This document shows, piece by piece, positions 22,142 through 29,897 of a stretch of DNA of 41,989 nt (its first letter is position 1; every line of letters starts with the position of its first letter). Origin of the DNA: CAIXZV01 sp037446495. GTDB lineage: Bacteria > Chloroflexota > Limnocylindria > Limnocylindrales > CSP1-4. The stretch is from positions 1 to 41,989 of the forward strand of contig JBBIIL010000024.1 of the NCBI GenBank assembly GCA_037446495.1, written 5' to 3'. The notes below the pieces were generated by a model that saw nothing but the letters and a program-made list of their open reading frames with translations, had not been told where the DNA came from and did not search any database. A program made the translations under genes and the position numbers.

Positions 22142-22187
22142 CGCGCGCACCGGGAGGACGAAGGAGCTCGATCAGCGCGCAGTCCGG
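22133..22187 (+). terminator. Hairpin at the end of the response regulator gene
   Basis: CCGGACT (22133-22139) pairs with AGTCCGG (22181-22187), and CGCGC (22142-22146) pairs with GCGCG (22175-22179), giving a long interrupted stem over the stop codon. There is no T-tract, so the terminator function is uncertain. Confidence 0.4.
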
Positions 22188-22289
22188 CTGAGTGCCCTGT
22201 GCGAGCGTGCTCGACATCGGCAAGTGGATCGGGCTCGGGGTCACCGTCGACGGCAGGGTCCCGGGCGGTCACCCCGGATCCTGCAGCAC

Positions 22290-22442
22290 CTACCCGAGCG
22301 CGACGGTCGCCCCGAATGACGCAATGGCGCCAACTGCCTGCGCGACGAAGATCGGCCACTGGATCGACAGCCCGTGCAGCAGAACGGCCACGCTGCTGTC
22401 GAGGACCTGGATCACGAGCCGCGGCTGCCGCTCGGCGGACAT
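22290..22442 (-). CDS. Possible 50-aa membrane peptide starting in the operator
   Basis: The ORF begins MSAERQPRLVIQVLDSSVAV and ends with the hydrophobic stretch IFVAQAVGAIASFGATVALG, a plausible single membrane helix. Its ATG lies inside the second half of the palindrome at 22437-22459, at the same position as the in-frame ATG 19301 in copy 1. No Shine-Dalgarno is visible, so it would have to be leaderless. No gene is recognisable on the plus strand from 22188 to 22566. Confidence 0.3.
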   Translation of the reverse strand: MSAERQPRLVIQVLDSSVAVLLHGLSIQWPIFVAQAVGAIASFGATVALG

Positions 22443-22459
22443 GACGGTTCGTCATGACA
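22437..22459. promoter_or_regulatory. 23-bp palindromic operator, copy 2
   Basis: The sequence is GGACATGACG-GTT-CGTCATGACA, an inverted repeat with the same 10-3-10 spacing as copy 1 at 19296-19318 and identical CATGACG/CGTCATG cores. It lies 107 bp upstream of the YggT gene, which starts the YggT-GlsB-CsbD group, and overlaps the start of a possible small leftward ORF. Confidence 0.65.
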
Positions 22460-22566
22460 CCATGCCGCCCAGGGTGCCTACTGCGGATACCGCATTGATC
22501 GGGGCGTCGTCTGACGGTCGTCACCAGACGCCGCTTCCCCGGATGCCGAAGGCAGAGGAGAACGCC

Positions 22567-22983
22567 ATGGACGTCAACCAGGTCGACCGGACGGTCGTCA
22601 GCCAGGAATCCACGCCGACGGGCCAGGAGACGGTGCGGACGGACAGCCGCCGCATTACCAGGAGCGGCCCCGGTGGCGCCGAGATGGCCCGCCGCATCCT
22701 GGTCCTCCTCTTCGGGCTCATCCAGATCGTCATCGGGGCGCGCGTCGTCCTGCTGCTGCTGGACGCGCGGCAGGGGAACGCCCTCGTGTCCGCGATCCTG
22801 AACATCAGCCAGGTGTTCGTGGCGCCGTTCGGCGGCATGCTGCGAACCGACTCCCTCCACTCGGCCGGCTCCACGCTCGACGTGACCGCCATCGTGGCGT
22901 TCGTGGGCTGGACGATCCTCGAGCTGATCGTGCTCTGGATCGTCGGGATGTTCCGGCGACGGTCGGTCACCGAGGCCATCTGA
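22567..22983 (+). CDS. YggT family membrane protein
   Basis: A protein of 138 aa with a hydrophilic N-terminal extension (about 40 aa). Two membrane helices follow: ILVLLFGLIQIVIGARVVLL and IVAFVGWTILELIVLWIVG. The connecting segment ALVSAILNISQVFVAPFGGM carries the family's APF motif. YggT proteins are linked to osmotic-stress tolerance and cell-division-related membrane functions. GAGGAG lies seven bases before the ATG. It is followed 92 bp later by GlsB-type and CsbD-type stress genes, so a stress role is supported by context. Confidence 0.87.
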   Translation: MDVNQVDRTVVSQESTPTGQETVRTDSRRITRSGPGGAEMARRILVLLFGLIQIVIGARVVLLLLDARQGNALVSAILNISQVFVAPFGGMLRTDSLHSAGSTLDVTAIVAFVGWTILELIVLWIVGMFRRRSVTEAI

Positions 22984-23074
22984 CCGCACCGTGGTCCCCG
23001 CTGCGGACGGGTGAACCTCCGCAATCCTCGCGACCCGTCCCCGGGGCGGGCGCGACACGAAAGGAAGCACTCCC

Positions 23075-23341
23075 ATGGGAATCATCGCCTGGATCGTGCT
23101 CGGCGCGCTCGCCGGGTTCATCGCCAACCTGATCATGGGCGGAGGCGAGGGTCTCGTCCTGATGGTCGTCCTCGGCATCGTCGGCGCCGTGGTCGGGGGC
23201 TTCATCGCCGGGTCCGTGCTCGGCATCGCCGACGTCACCGGCCTCAACCTCACCAGCCTCCTCGTCGCCGTGTTCGGCGCCGTCGTCGTCATCTTCGTCG
23301 TCCGCCTGTTCGTGTCGCGCGGCAGGACACGGGCCTTCTGA
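23075..23341 (+). CDS. GlsB/YeaQ/YmgE family stress-response membrane protein
   Basis: A protein of 88 aa with three short helices (IIAWIVLGALAGFIANLIMG, LVLMVVLGIVGAVVGGFIAG, LLVAVFGAVVVIFVVRLF). It has the Gly-rich pattern LGALAGFIAN...G.VGAVVGGFIAG of the Transgly_assoc family. These proteins are induced by general stress. AAAGGAAG precedes the ATG. The stop overlaps the CsbD start by one base (TGATG). Confidence 0.92.
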   Translation: MGIIAWIVLGALAGFIANLIMGGGEGLVLMVVLGIVGAVVGGFIAGSVLGIADVTGLNLTSLLVAVFGAVVVIFVVRLFVSRGRTRAF

Positions 23342-23604
23342 TGACCGACCAGCACGTCAAGGGCGCCGTCAGCAGCGCCAAGGGCACCCTCAACGAGGAC
23401 GTCGGCAAGCTGGCCGGCGACACGGTGCTCGAGACCAAGGGCAAAGTCCAGGAGGTCCTGGGCAAGACTCAGGACCGGGTTGGCGATCTCCAGGGTCGAG
23501 GTCGAATGCAGCCCATCGTGATGTCCGTCATTGGCGCGGTCCTCGTCATCCTCGTGGCCGGGCTGCTCACCGGCCTGGTCCGCATGAGCCCGGGTCGGGG
23601 CTGA
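23341..23604 (+). CDS. CsbD-like stress protein with C-terminal membrane segment
   Basis: A protein of 87 aa. Residues 5-52 match the CsbD family (VKGAVSSAKGTLNEDVGKLA, then TKGKVQEVLGKTQDRVGDLQ), small hydrophilic proteins of general-stress regulons. Unlike the typical free CsbD, it continues into a membrane helix (PIVMSVIGAVLVILVAGLLT) and a short tail, so it should be anchored with the CsbD part in the cytoplasm. It is coupled to the GlsB-type gene and followed by a strong hairpin. Confidence 0.85.
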   Translation: MTDQHVKGAVSSAKGTLNEDVGKLAGDTVLETKGKVQEVLGKTQDRVGDLQGRGRMQPIVMSVIGAVLVILVAGLLTGLVRMSPGRG

Positions 23605-23628
23605 CCGGTTGCGCCTCCGTGACAACCA

Positions 23629-23663
23629 ACGCCCCCCGGGTCCGCGACGGACGCGGGGGGCGT
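23629..23663 (+). terminator. Terminator of the YggT-GlsB-CsbD group
   Basis: ACGCCCCCC (23629-23637) pairs with GGGGGGCGT (23655-23663), a perfect 9-bp stem with a 17-base loop, 24 bases after the CsbD stop. No T-tract follows. Confidence 0.6.
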
Positions 23664-23677
23664 CTGCTCGAGGGAGC

Positions 23678-23749
23678 CTGCCGCCCTGCCGCCCTGCCGC
23701 CCTGTCGCCCTGCCGCCCTGTCGCCCTGCCGCCCTGTCGCCCTGTCGCC
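23678..23749. repeat. Nine tandem copies of an 8-bp repeat
   Basis: Nine uninterrupted copies of CTGCCGCC or CTGTCGCC (variation C/T at one position) are arranged as C-C-C-T-C-T-C-T-T. Eight bp is not a codon multiple, and the repeat lies between genes, so it is a noncoding minisatellite rather than part of a protein. Confidence 0.9.
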
Positions 23750-24178
23750 CTCGGCAAGGGTCCACGACGATCGACAAGACCTGCCCGTCATTTCCTCGGC
23801 GAGGAGCAGGTGCGACGGATCATGGGGCTCGACGTGGCGATCCGGCGCCATCGGGTGCCGGCTGATTGGACTGACGCCGACCGCCCCGCCCTGCTCCCCA
23901 GGGTTCCAGGCGCAGGCTGAACGCCTGCCGGAACGGCGCACCAGCCGGGCCGCACAAGCTCGTCCATAGTGGGACCGACGGCAGCCGCCGGCCCGTCAGC
24001 GACAAGACGGGCGCACCAAGCTGGCCCGCCGGTTGCATGCCGACCGCGCTGGTCGTGACCCGGCCGCGTCATTGCGATCTGCCTGCACACTGGTGTCGAA
24101 CACAGGAACGCGGACCGGGCGGCGCCGCTGCGTCTCCTGCAGTCGCGCGAACCGGCCCGAACCGAGGAGAACGATCCG
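23750..24178. other. Intergenic stretch without recognisable gene
   Basis: I find no convincing coding frame. Short open frames exist on both strands but are Arg-rich and lack family motifs. An imperfect hairpin (GTTCC...AGGCG with CGCCT...GGAAC, 23903-23934) is the only structure seen. The last bases carry the GAGGAG ribosome binding site of the DUF421 gene. Confidence 0.5.
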
Positions 24179-24700
24179 ATGTGGGAGCTTGGCGTCAGTC
24201 CCCTGGAGCTCGTCGCGCGGACCGCGATCATCTACGTGCTCTTCTTCGGCGCCCTGCGCCTGTCCGGAAAGCGCGAGCTTGGCCAGTTCACCCTGTTCGA
24301 CCTTGCGATGGTCCTGCTGGTGGCGAACGCGCTCCAGCCCGCCATGACCGGGGCGGACCAGTCGATCCCCGGTGGGGCGATCATCCTGGCCACGATCTTC
24401 ATCCTCAATCGCCTCGTCGCCGTGGCCCGGGTCCGTATCCCCTTTGTCCGGCGGATCCTCGAGTTCAAGCCAACGACGATCGGCCGGGACGGCCAATGGC
24501 TCGAGGCCGAGTTCGCCCGTCAGGGCATCGATCTCGGCGATGCGGACGCCGCCCTCCGACAGCACGGCCTCGAGCGCGTCGGGCAGATGAAGCTGGCGAC
24601 GTTGGAGGAAGACGGGTCAATCAGCATCGTCCCTGCCGACGAGGGAGCCTCCTCGCAGCCCCACCGCCGGATTCGTCGATATCGCAAGTCCCGGCTCTAG
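24179..24700 (+). CDS. DUF421 (YetF-like) membrane protein
   Basis: A protein of 173 aa with three N-terminal membrane helices. Motifs include ARTAIIYVLFFGALRLSGKR and ELGQFTLFDLAMVLLVANALQ, the family hallmark (R..GKRELGQ...FDL....L.A). The C-terminal cytoplasmic YDFG-type domain is short here (GRDGQWLEAEFARQGIDLGD and ATLEEDGSISIVPAD). Function is unknown; members occur in stress and spore regulons. It is the last gene of the stress-related stretch. The start is ATG 24179 with GAGGAG nine bases upstream. Confidence 0.9.
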   Translation: MWELGVSPLELVARTAIIYVLFFGALRLSGKRELGQFTLFDLAMVLLVANALQPAMTGADQSIPGGAIILATIFILNRLVAVARVRIPFVRRILEFKPTTIGRDGQWLEAEFARQGIDLGDADAALRQHGLERVGQMKLATLEEDGSISIVPADEGASSQPHRRIRRYRKSRL

Positions 24701-24751
24701 TGCCGCAGCGGTCCAGGCCGCCTGGGTACAGACTCGGCCGTTTCGGCCGTG

Positions 24752-25807
24752 CTAGCCCGTTCGCTCACTCCTGCTTATCCAGTTGACTCCGCCAGCGCAA
24801 GATGTAGTGGGCGGCGGAGCGGAGGGTGGAGCCGCCCGGGAGCGCGGCCAGGGGGTCAGCGACCGAGCGCGCGGAGCGCGGCGTCGAACTCGTCCCGCGT
24901 TATCTCGCCACGGGCGAACCTCGACCGCAGGACCTCCTCCGGCTTGACCGAGGCCGACCGCTGGCCGAGCCGGAAGATCAAGGAGAGGACGGCGACCGGG
25001 ATGCCAACGATCACGGCGACCGTCATCAGCAACAACACGAGCTGGCTGGCCCCGAACTCCATCGGCATCCCTGATTCCCCCCTTCGCTTGCGATGACCGG
25101 ACTGGCGACATCGTGCTCTCGCCCCGCCCACGGGTCAAGCCGTCGGCATCGCGCCCACCCTCCACCCTGTCGAAGTACGCCTTGTAGCAGAGGACCTCGC
25201 GGAGGAGCGCCAGGCGATCATCGACGCGGCGCGCGACCGCCGCGAGGTCGTAGACGTCGCGGCCGAGCATCGTCCGCCGGAACCGCGACAGCTTCTCGGC
25301 CACGGTCTCGAGGAGGTCGGCGACTGGCGGACTGACGGGCTCGAACCCGAGGAGGCGACGTTCGATGCCGGGGATCCGCGCGCGCTCGGGACGGGTGGCG
25401 GGGAGCAGGAGCGGGCGCGGGGAGAAGTCGAGGCTCGCGGGCAGCGACGAGCCGTGCTCCGCCGTCTCTGCGTGCCAGGTGCCCTTCCGCGCAGCTGCGT
25501 CGTACTTGTCGAGGGCGAATGTGACGCCCTGGTGCGTGACCCGCTTGTCCAGGCGCTCGAGGATGTGATCGGCATAGATGGGGTCCCCGACCGCGAAGTC
25601 GAGGTCCGTCGAGAAGCGGCCCTCGTTGCCGAGGACGAACTTGCGGATCGCGGTCCCGCCCTTGAGGACGACCGCGTCATCCTCGAACAGGCCCTCCGAG
25701 CGGAGCCAGTCGAGGAAGTGCTCCTGGGCGAACTCGAGGTAGGCCTCGTTCCGGCCACGGCCGCGGTAGACGGCCGCGAGCTGGTTGATCGCCGCGAGCG
25801 GGATCAC
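24752..25807 (-). CDS. AbiEii/AbiGii-family nucleotidyltransferase toxin, C-terminus replaced
   Basis: From GTG 25807 the first ~215 residues are a clear AbiEii-type toxin. The nucleotidyltransferase motif is VVLKGGTAIRKFVLGNEGRF-STDLDFAV (GGT...D.D), followed by ETVAEKLSRFRRTMLGRDVYD-LA and LREVLCYKAYFD. In this type IV toxin family the enzyme adds nucleotides to tRNA ends. After YFDRVEGG (near 25150) the sequence becomes Arg/Gly/Pro-rich and overlaps the SHOCT gene in another frame on the same strand, so the native C-terminus has been lost or frameshifted. The start overlaps the antitoxin stop (GTGA). Toxicity may be impaired. Confidence 0.75.
   Translation of the reverse strand: MIPLAAINQLAAVYRGRGRNEAYLEFAQEHFLDWLRSEGLFEDDAVVLKGGTAIRKFVLGNEGRFSTDLDFAVGDPIYADHILERLDKRVTHQGVTFALDKYDAAARKGTWHAETAEHGSSLPASLDFSPRPLLLPATRPERARIPGIERRLLGFEPVSPPVADLLETVAEKLSRFRRTMLGRDVYDLAAVARRVDDRLALLREVLCYKAYFDRVEGGRDADGLTRGRGESTMSPVRSSQAKGGIRDADGVRGQPARVVADDGRRDRWHPGRRPLLDLPARPAVGLGQAGGGPAVEVRPWRDNAGRVRRRAPRARSLTPWPRSRAAPPSAPPPTTSCAGGVNWISRSERTG
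24856..25068 (-). CDS. SHOCT-domain small membrane protein
   Basis: A protein of 70 aa with one membrane helix (LVLLLMTVAVIVGIPVAVLS) and a C-terminal SHOCT motif (KPEEVLRSRFARGEITRDEF, then ALRALG). The SHOCT domain is a short helical oligomerisation element at the ends of membrane proteins. ATG 25068 is preceded by AGGGGGGAATCAGGG. It lies within the open tail of the toxin frame, and its clear motif shows which frame is real here. Confidence 0.82.
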   Translation of the reverse strand: MPMEFGASQLVLLLMTVAVIVGIPVAVLSLIFRLGQRSASVKPEEVLRSRFARGEITRDEFDAALRALGR

Positions 25808-26619
25808 CGGGCCGCCACCCCCAGGCGATCGTCCACGCCGAGGACCGCATCGCGGACTACCACCGCCGCCCCCGCCGGGCCGATCCTGGTACGGGCGCGC
25901 CCGGGGAGCGTCTCGGCGATCGCCGCGGCTAGGCCCGGGGCGCCGAAGCGCCCTGCGAGGTATGCCATCCGCGCCGCCGCCGCGTGCCCGACGCGGCCTG
26001 CCACGGCTACCAGGTCCTGGGCCTCCGCGACCTCGAGCGCCCCGCGCAGCCAGTGGTCGGCGTCGCGCAGGTCGCCGCTCGCCGAGGGCCACAGGGCCGC
26101 GTCCCCGAGGAGGTGCGCGGGTCCCGAGACCGGCACCCCGTGGAGGGCGGGGATGCCCGCGATCCTGGGCGCCGTCGTCTTGACCACGTCATACGTCGCG
26201 GCGAGGGCGACGGACCCGCCCTGGGCGCGGTCGACCGCCACCGCGTACCGGTCGGGGGCGCGCTCGGCGAGCCCGCGCAGGAAGGCGGCCCCGCTGCCGA
26301 CGACGGCCAGGCGGAAGTCCGGGCGGCGCGACTGCACGGCGCGCGCCTCGATCAGCGGGTCGCCCGACGGGAACGGGCCACCACGGGCGCCGAGGAACTC
26401 GTACCTCCCGCGCGCCGACAGCGGCCGGAGCCAGCCGAGCTGCACCAGCTCCTGGATCGCGTTCTTCAGCCGTCGCGAGCCCGGGGCGACGCCGAGCGCC
26501 GCGGCGACGTCGTCGGTGGACACCACGTCGTGCCCGAACACCTCGAAGTCGGCGACGGCGCGCGACACCCAGCGAGGGACATGTCGACTTGCAAGTGTGG
26601 ATTGTGAGACCTGCTGCAT
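25804..26619 (-). CDS. AbiEi-family antitoxin (type IV TA)
   Basis: A protein of 271 aa. The N-terminal ~80 residues are a winged-helix domain (VVSTDDVAAALGVAPGSRRL, then AIQELVQLGWLRPLSARGRYEFL). A C-terminal ~180-residue domain (RLAVVGSGAAFLRGLAERAP, RIAGIPALHGVPVSGPAHLL) is typical of AbiEi antitoxins. It should repress the operon and counter the nucleotidyltransferase toxin. The gene starts seven bases after a good -10 box, so it is probably leaderless. Its stop overlaps the toxin GTG. Confidence 0.83.
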   Translation of the reverse strand: MQQVSQSTLASRHVPRWVSRAVADFEVFGHDVVSTDDVAAALGVAPGSRRLKNAIQELVQLGWLRPLSARGRYEFLGARGGPFPSGDPLIEARAVQSRRPDFRLAVVGSGAAFLRGLAERAPDRYAVAVDRAQGGSVALAATYDVVKTTAPRIAGIPALHGVPVSGPAHLLGDAALWPSASGDLRDADHWLRGALEVAEAQDLVAVAGRVGHAAAARMAYLAGRFGAPGLAAAIAETLPGRARTRIGPAGAAVVVRDAVLGVDDRLGVAAR

Positions 26620-26626
26620 GCAGGCA

Positions 26627-26654
26627 ATACTATCCGCTCTTACACAATACGCAA
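26627..26654 (-). promoter_or_regulatory. Promoter of the AbiE-type operon
   Basis: Read leftward, TTGCGT (26654-26649) and TAGTAT (26632-26627) are separated by 16 bases. The antitoxin ATG begins seven bases after the -10 box, which leaves no room for a ribosome binding site and implies a leaderless mRNA. CAATAC occurs twice on the plus strand, overlapping both boxes, and may be part of an autoregulatory site. The stretch 26655-26875 holds no gene. Confidence 0.6.
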
Positions 26655-26875
26655 GTCGTCCGGGAGCAGTCGGGGTTCCCGATCAGCTCTCGTCAAGCTA
26701 CGTGGACACGCTGCTGCACACATCTCGGGTTGATTTCGGCGGCCGATGATGCCTACCATCGGCCGAGGTTCGATACGTTCTCAGTTATCGGCTCTCGGAG
26801 CGTGGCGGAAGGGAATCCGGACAGCGGCTCGGCACGTCGCTTGCGTGGTCGTGCGCTATACTGCCGCTCCGGCGT

Positions 26876-26951
26876 GGGGCTATAGCTCAGCTGGGAGAGC
26901 GTCTGAATGGCATTCAGAAGGTCAAGGGTTCGAATCCCTTTAGCTCCACCA
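26876..26951 (+). tRNA. tRNA-Ala (anticodon GGC)
   Basis: A 76-base cloverleaf. Acceptor strands GGGGCTA/TAGCTCC include the G3-U70 alanine identity pair. The anticodon stem TCTGA/TCAGA has loop ATGGCAT and anticodon GGC. The T arm is AAGGG-TTCGAAT-CCCTT and CCA is encoded. A TATACT -10-like box lies at 26857-26862. Confidence 0.97.
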
Positions 26952-26977
26952 ACACCCCGCTAGTGCCGACAACCTGA

Positions 26978-27009
26978 CCCCTCGCCGGGAGCGGCGGGGG
27001 GTTTCGTTT
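26978..27009 (+). terminator. Intrinsic terminator after tRNA-Ala
   Basis: A 10-bp stem (CCCCTCGCCG 26978-26987, CGGCGGGGGG 26992-27001, one T-G pair) with tetraloop GGAG is followed by TTTCGTTT. It separates the tRNA from leuS. Confidence 0.85.
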
Positions 27010-27041
27010 AGCAGCCACCGAGGACGGAGAGGGTCCGAGAC

Positions 27042-29591
27042 GTGACGACGACTGGCAATGCCCGCGCTCGCGCCGAGCGCCATGAGCCCGCCGCGTACGA
27101 GCCCAAGTGGCAGGCGCGCTGGGCGGAGCTTCGCCTGCACGACACGGACCTCGACGACACGTCTCGTGAGCGGTTCTACCTGTTGACGATGTACCCGTAC
27201 CCGTCGGGCGCGCTGCACATCGGCCACTGGTACATCGTCACGCCCACGGACGCGATCGCCCGCTACAAGCGGATGCACGGCTTCAACGTGTTCCTGCCCA
27301 TCGGCTTCGACGCCTTCGGGCTGCCGGCCGAGAACGCAGCGATCAAGAACCGGATCAACCCGCGCGACTGGACCGAGACGAACATGGACAACATGCGCCG
27401 GCAGTTCCGGAGCATGGGCGCCACGTTCGCCTGGGAGAACCAGCTGGCCACGTGCGATCCCGAGTACTACCGCTGGAACCAGTGGATGTTCACCAAGTTC
27501 ATGGAGAACGGGCTGGCGTACCGAGCGGTCTCCCCGGTGGACTGGTGTCCCAACGACGGCACCCTGGCCCGCGAGCAGGTCGAGGGCGTTGACCGCAAGT
27601 GCTGGCGCTGCGGCGCGAAGGTGGAGAAGCGCGAGCTGCCGCAGTGGTACCTGCGGATCACCAACTACGCGGACGAGCTGCTCAACTTCGAGGGCATCGA
27701 CTGGCCCGAGCCCATCCGGATCATGCAGACGAACTGGATCGGCCGTTCGTCGGGCGCCGAGGTGGTGTTCAAGACGGCCGCGTCAGACCACCATGCGGGC
27801 GGCGAGGAGCTGCGCGTCTTCACCACGCGCCCCGACACGCTGTTCGGCGCGACGTTCATGGTCCTGGCGCCGGAGCACCCGCTCGTCGGCGCGCTGACCG
27901 CCCCGGACCGCAGGGCCGAGGTAGACGCCTATCTCGCCGCAGCGGCTGCGAAGACCGAGATCGACCGGCTCTCGGCCGACCGCGACAAGACCGGCGTCTA
28001 TGCCGGCAGCGACGCGATCAACCCGGTCAACGGCGCGCGCATCCCGGTGTACGTGGCGGACTACGTGCTCGGCGGCTACGGCACGGGCGCCATCATGGCG
28101 GTCCCCGCCCACGACGAGCGTGACTTCGCGTTCGCGCGCAAGTACGGCCTGCCGATCATCAACGTGGTCATGCCGCGAGACGCCGACCCCGAGGCGGTCC
28201 TCGAGTCGGCGTTCACCGAGCACACGATCGACGAGGTCATGGTCCACTCCGGGCCGTTCACCGGCCGCCCGGCCGCGGACGCCTGGCGCGAGATCGTGGA
28301 CTGGCTGCGCTCCGAGGGCCTCGGCGACGACGCCGTGACCTACCGCCTGCGCGACTGGCTGATCAGCCGCCAGCGCTACTGGGGCACGCCCATCCCGGTC
28401 ATCCACTGCCCCGACTGCGGCCCGGTGCCCGTCCCCGAGGCCGACCTGCCGGTCCTGCTGCCCGACACTGTGGACTACCAGGGCTCCGGCGACAACCCGC
28501 TGACCCGCGACGAGGCGTTCCTGGCCGTGGACTGCCCGCAGTGCGGCAGGGCCGCGCGCCGCGAGACCGACACGATGGACACGTTCGTCGACTCGTCCTG
28601 GTACTGGTTCCGCTACCTCGCCCCGCACAACGACCAGGGCCCGGTGGACCCGACGCTGGTTGAGCAGTGGACCCCCGTGGACCAGTACACCGGTGGCGCC
28701 GAGCACGCGGTGATGCACCTGCTGTACAGCCGGTTCTTCACCAAGGCGATGCGCGATCTGGGGCTGATCAGCCAGAACGAGCCGTTCCGCCGGCTGTTCA
28801 ACCAGGGCCAGATCCTGGGTGCCGACGGCGAGCGGATGAGCAAGTCGCGCGGCAACACCGTGGACCCCGACGACTTGGTCGCCCGCCACGGCGCCGACAC
28901 CGTGCGGCTGTTCCTGATGTTCATGGGCCCCTGGGACCAGGGCGGCCCATGGAGCCCGACGGGCATCGGCGGGGTGTCCAAGTTCCTGGGGCGCGTCTGG
29001 GCGATCGCCACCGACCCGCACGGCCGCGAGCCGTCGGACCCCCTGTCGGGGCAGCTGCCCGCGGGCGAGACCGAGGCCGATGCGCGGGACAGGATGCGCG
29101 CCGCCGCCCACCGGACCCTCCGCGACGTGACGGTGGACTACGAGGGGTTCCGCTGGAACACGATGGTCGCGAAGCTGATGGAGCTCTCCAACGTCCTGTG
29201 GCGGTACCGCGGCACGTCCGTCGCCGGCCTGCCCGAGTGGGACGAGGCGGTTCGACTGATGCTGCTGATGCTGGCGCCCGCCGCGCCGCACATCACGGAG
29301 GAGATCTGGTCGCGCCTGCTCGAGGCCCGGGGCGAGCCGTGGGAATCCATCCACGTCCAGCGCTGGCCAGAGGTGGACGAGCGCGCCGTCGTCGAGGACA
29401 CGCGCGAGATCCCCATCCAGGTCAACGGCAGGCTGCGCGACAAGGTGACCGTGGACGTGGGCATCAGCGAGATCGAGCTCGAGCAGATCGTTGTCGCGCG
29501 CGACAAGGTGATCGCCGCGATCGGCGCCGGCAAGGTCGTCCGGATCATCCACGCGGGCGGCAAGCTGGTGAACGTCGTCGTCCGGGGGTAG
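27042..29591 (+). CDS. leuS: Leucyl-tRNA synthetase
   Basis: A protein of 849 aa that charges tRNA-Leu. The class I signature HIGH is at 59-62 (PYPSGALHIGHW), the KMSKS-type motif ERMSKSRGN is near 600, and the CP1 editing domain lies between them (TTRPDTLFGATFMVLAPEHP and GTGAIMAVPAHDERDFAFA). Zinc-type CxxC pairs occur in CWRCG, CPDCG and CPQCG. A tRNA-binding C-terminal domain ends the protein. The length is normal. GTG 27042 follows GGAGAGGG. There is no T-box-like leader in the 32 bases between the upstream terminator and the start. Confidence 0.98.
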   Translation: MTTTGNARARAERHEPAAYEPKWQARWAELRLHDTDLDDTSRERFYLLTMYPYPSGALHIGHWYIVTPTDAIARYKRMHGFNVFLPIGFDAFGLPAENAAIKNRINPRDWTETNMDNMRRQFRSMGATFAWENQLATCDPEYYRWNQWMFTKFMENGLAYRAVSPVDWCPNDGTLAREQVEGVDRKCWRCGAKVEKRELPQWYLRITNYADELLNFEGIDWPEPIRIMQTNWIGRSSGAEVVFKTAASDHHAGGEELRVFTTRPDTLFGATFMVLAPEHPLVGALTAPDRRAEVDAYLAAAAAKTEIDRLSADRDKTGVYAGSDAINPVNGARIPVYVADYVLGGYGTGAIMAVPAHDERDFAFARKYGLPIINVVMPRDADPEAVLESAFTEHTIDEVMVHSGPFTGRPAADAWREIVDWLRSEGLGDDAVTYRLRDWLISRQRYWGTPIPVIHCPDCGPVPVPEADLPVLLPDTVDYQGSGDNPLTRDEAFLAVDCPQCGRAARRETDTMDTFVDSSWYWFRYLAPHNDQGPVDPTLVEQWTPVDQYTGGAEHAVMHLLYSRFFTKAMRDLGLISQNEPFRRLFNQGQILGADGERMSKSRGNTVDPDDLVARHGADTVRLFLMFMGPWDQGGPWSPTGIGGVSKFLGRVWAIATDPHGREPSDPLSGQLPAGETEADARDRMRAAAHRTLRDVTVDYEGFRWNTMVAKLMELSNVLWRYRGTSVAGLPEWDEAVRLMLLMLAPAAPHITEEIWSRLLEARGEPWESIHVQRWPEVDERAVVEDTREIPIQVNGRLRDKVTVDVGISEIELEQIVVARDKVIAAIGAGKVVRIIHAGGKLVNVVVRG

Positions 29592-29897
29592 TCCCGGACG
29601 TATCGCGCCGCGCTTGGCCGGGACGGGAGCTTTTCGCTCCTTCCGAACACGTGGCGCACCTGCAGGCGCCCGCTGGTCCCTGCGCTGGGCCTCACCTACG
29701 ATTCCATCCCCCTCGGGGGCCCCACTGGCTCTGGTTTCCACATCTTCCGAACATGCGGCCGCTGCGCGCCGGTCGGACGCGCGCCTCCGGGCCGACGACG
29801 CGCGCCTCCGGGCCTACGGTGTTCGCTCAGTGCGAAATCTCCCGCATGGCGCATGGCCGGCCCACCGGCGCGGCGGCCGGCGAGACCCTCGGCGCGT
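29592..29897. other. Intergenic region with hairpins and a 17-bp direct repeat
   Basis: No gene is supported here. After leuS, GTCCCGG and CCGGGAC (about 29591-29625) can pair over a long loop, and GGAGC-TTTTC-GCTCC is a small hairpin with a T-rich loop; either may terminate leuS. ACGCGCGCCTCCGGGCC occurs twice (29777-29793 and 29798-29814), 21 bp apart. Confidence 0.5.

Noticed and set aside
23641..23920. Open frames across the 8-bp repeat giving Gly-Arg-Gln-Gly repeat peptides
   Set aside because: An 8-bp unit is open in several frames on both strands, there is no good start site, and the flanks lack coding character.
27783..29741. Long minus-strand open frame opposite leuS
   Set aside because: Antisense shadow of leuS with His/Asp/Arg-rich composition and no motif.
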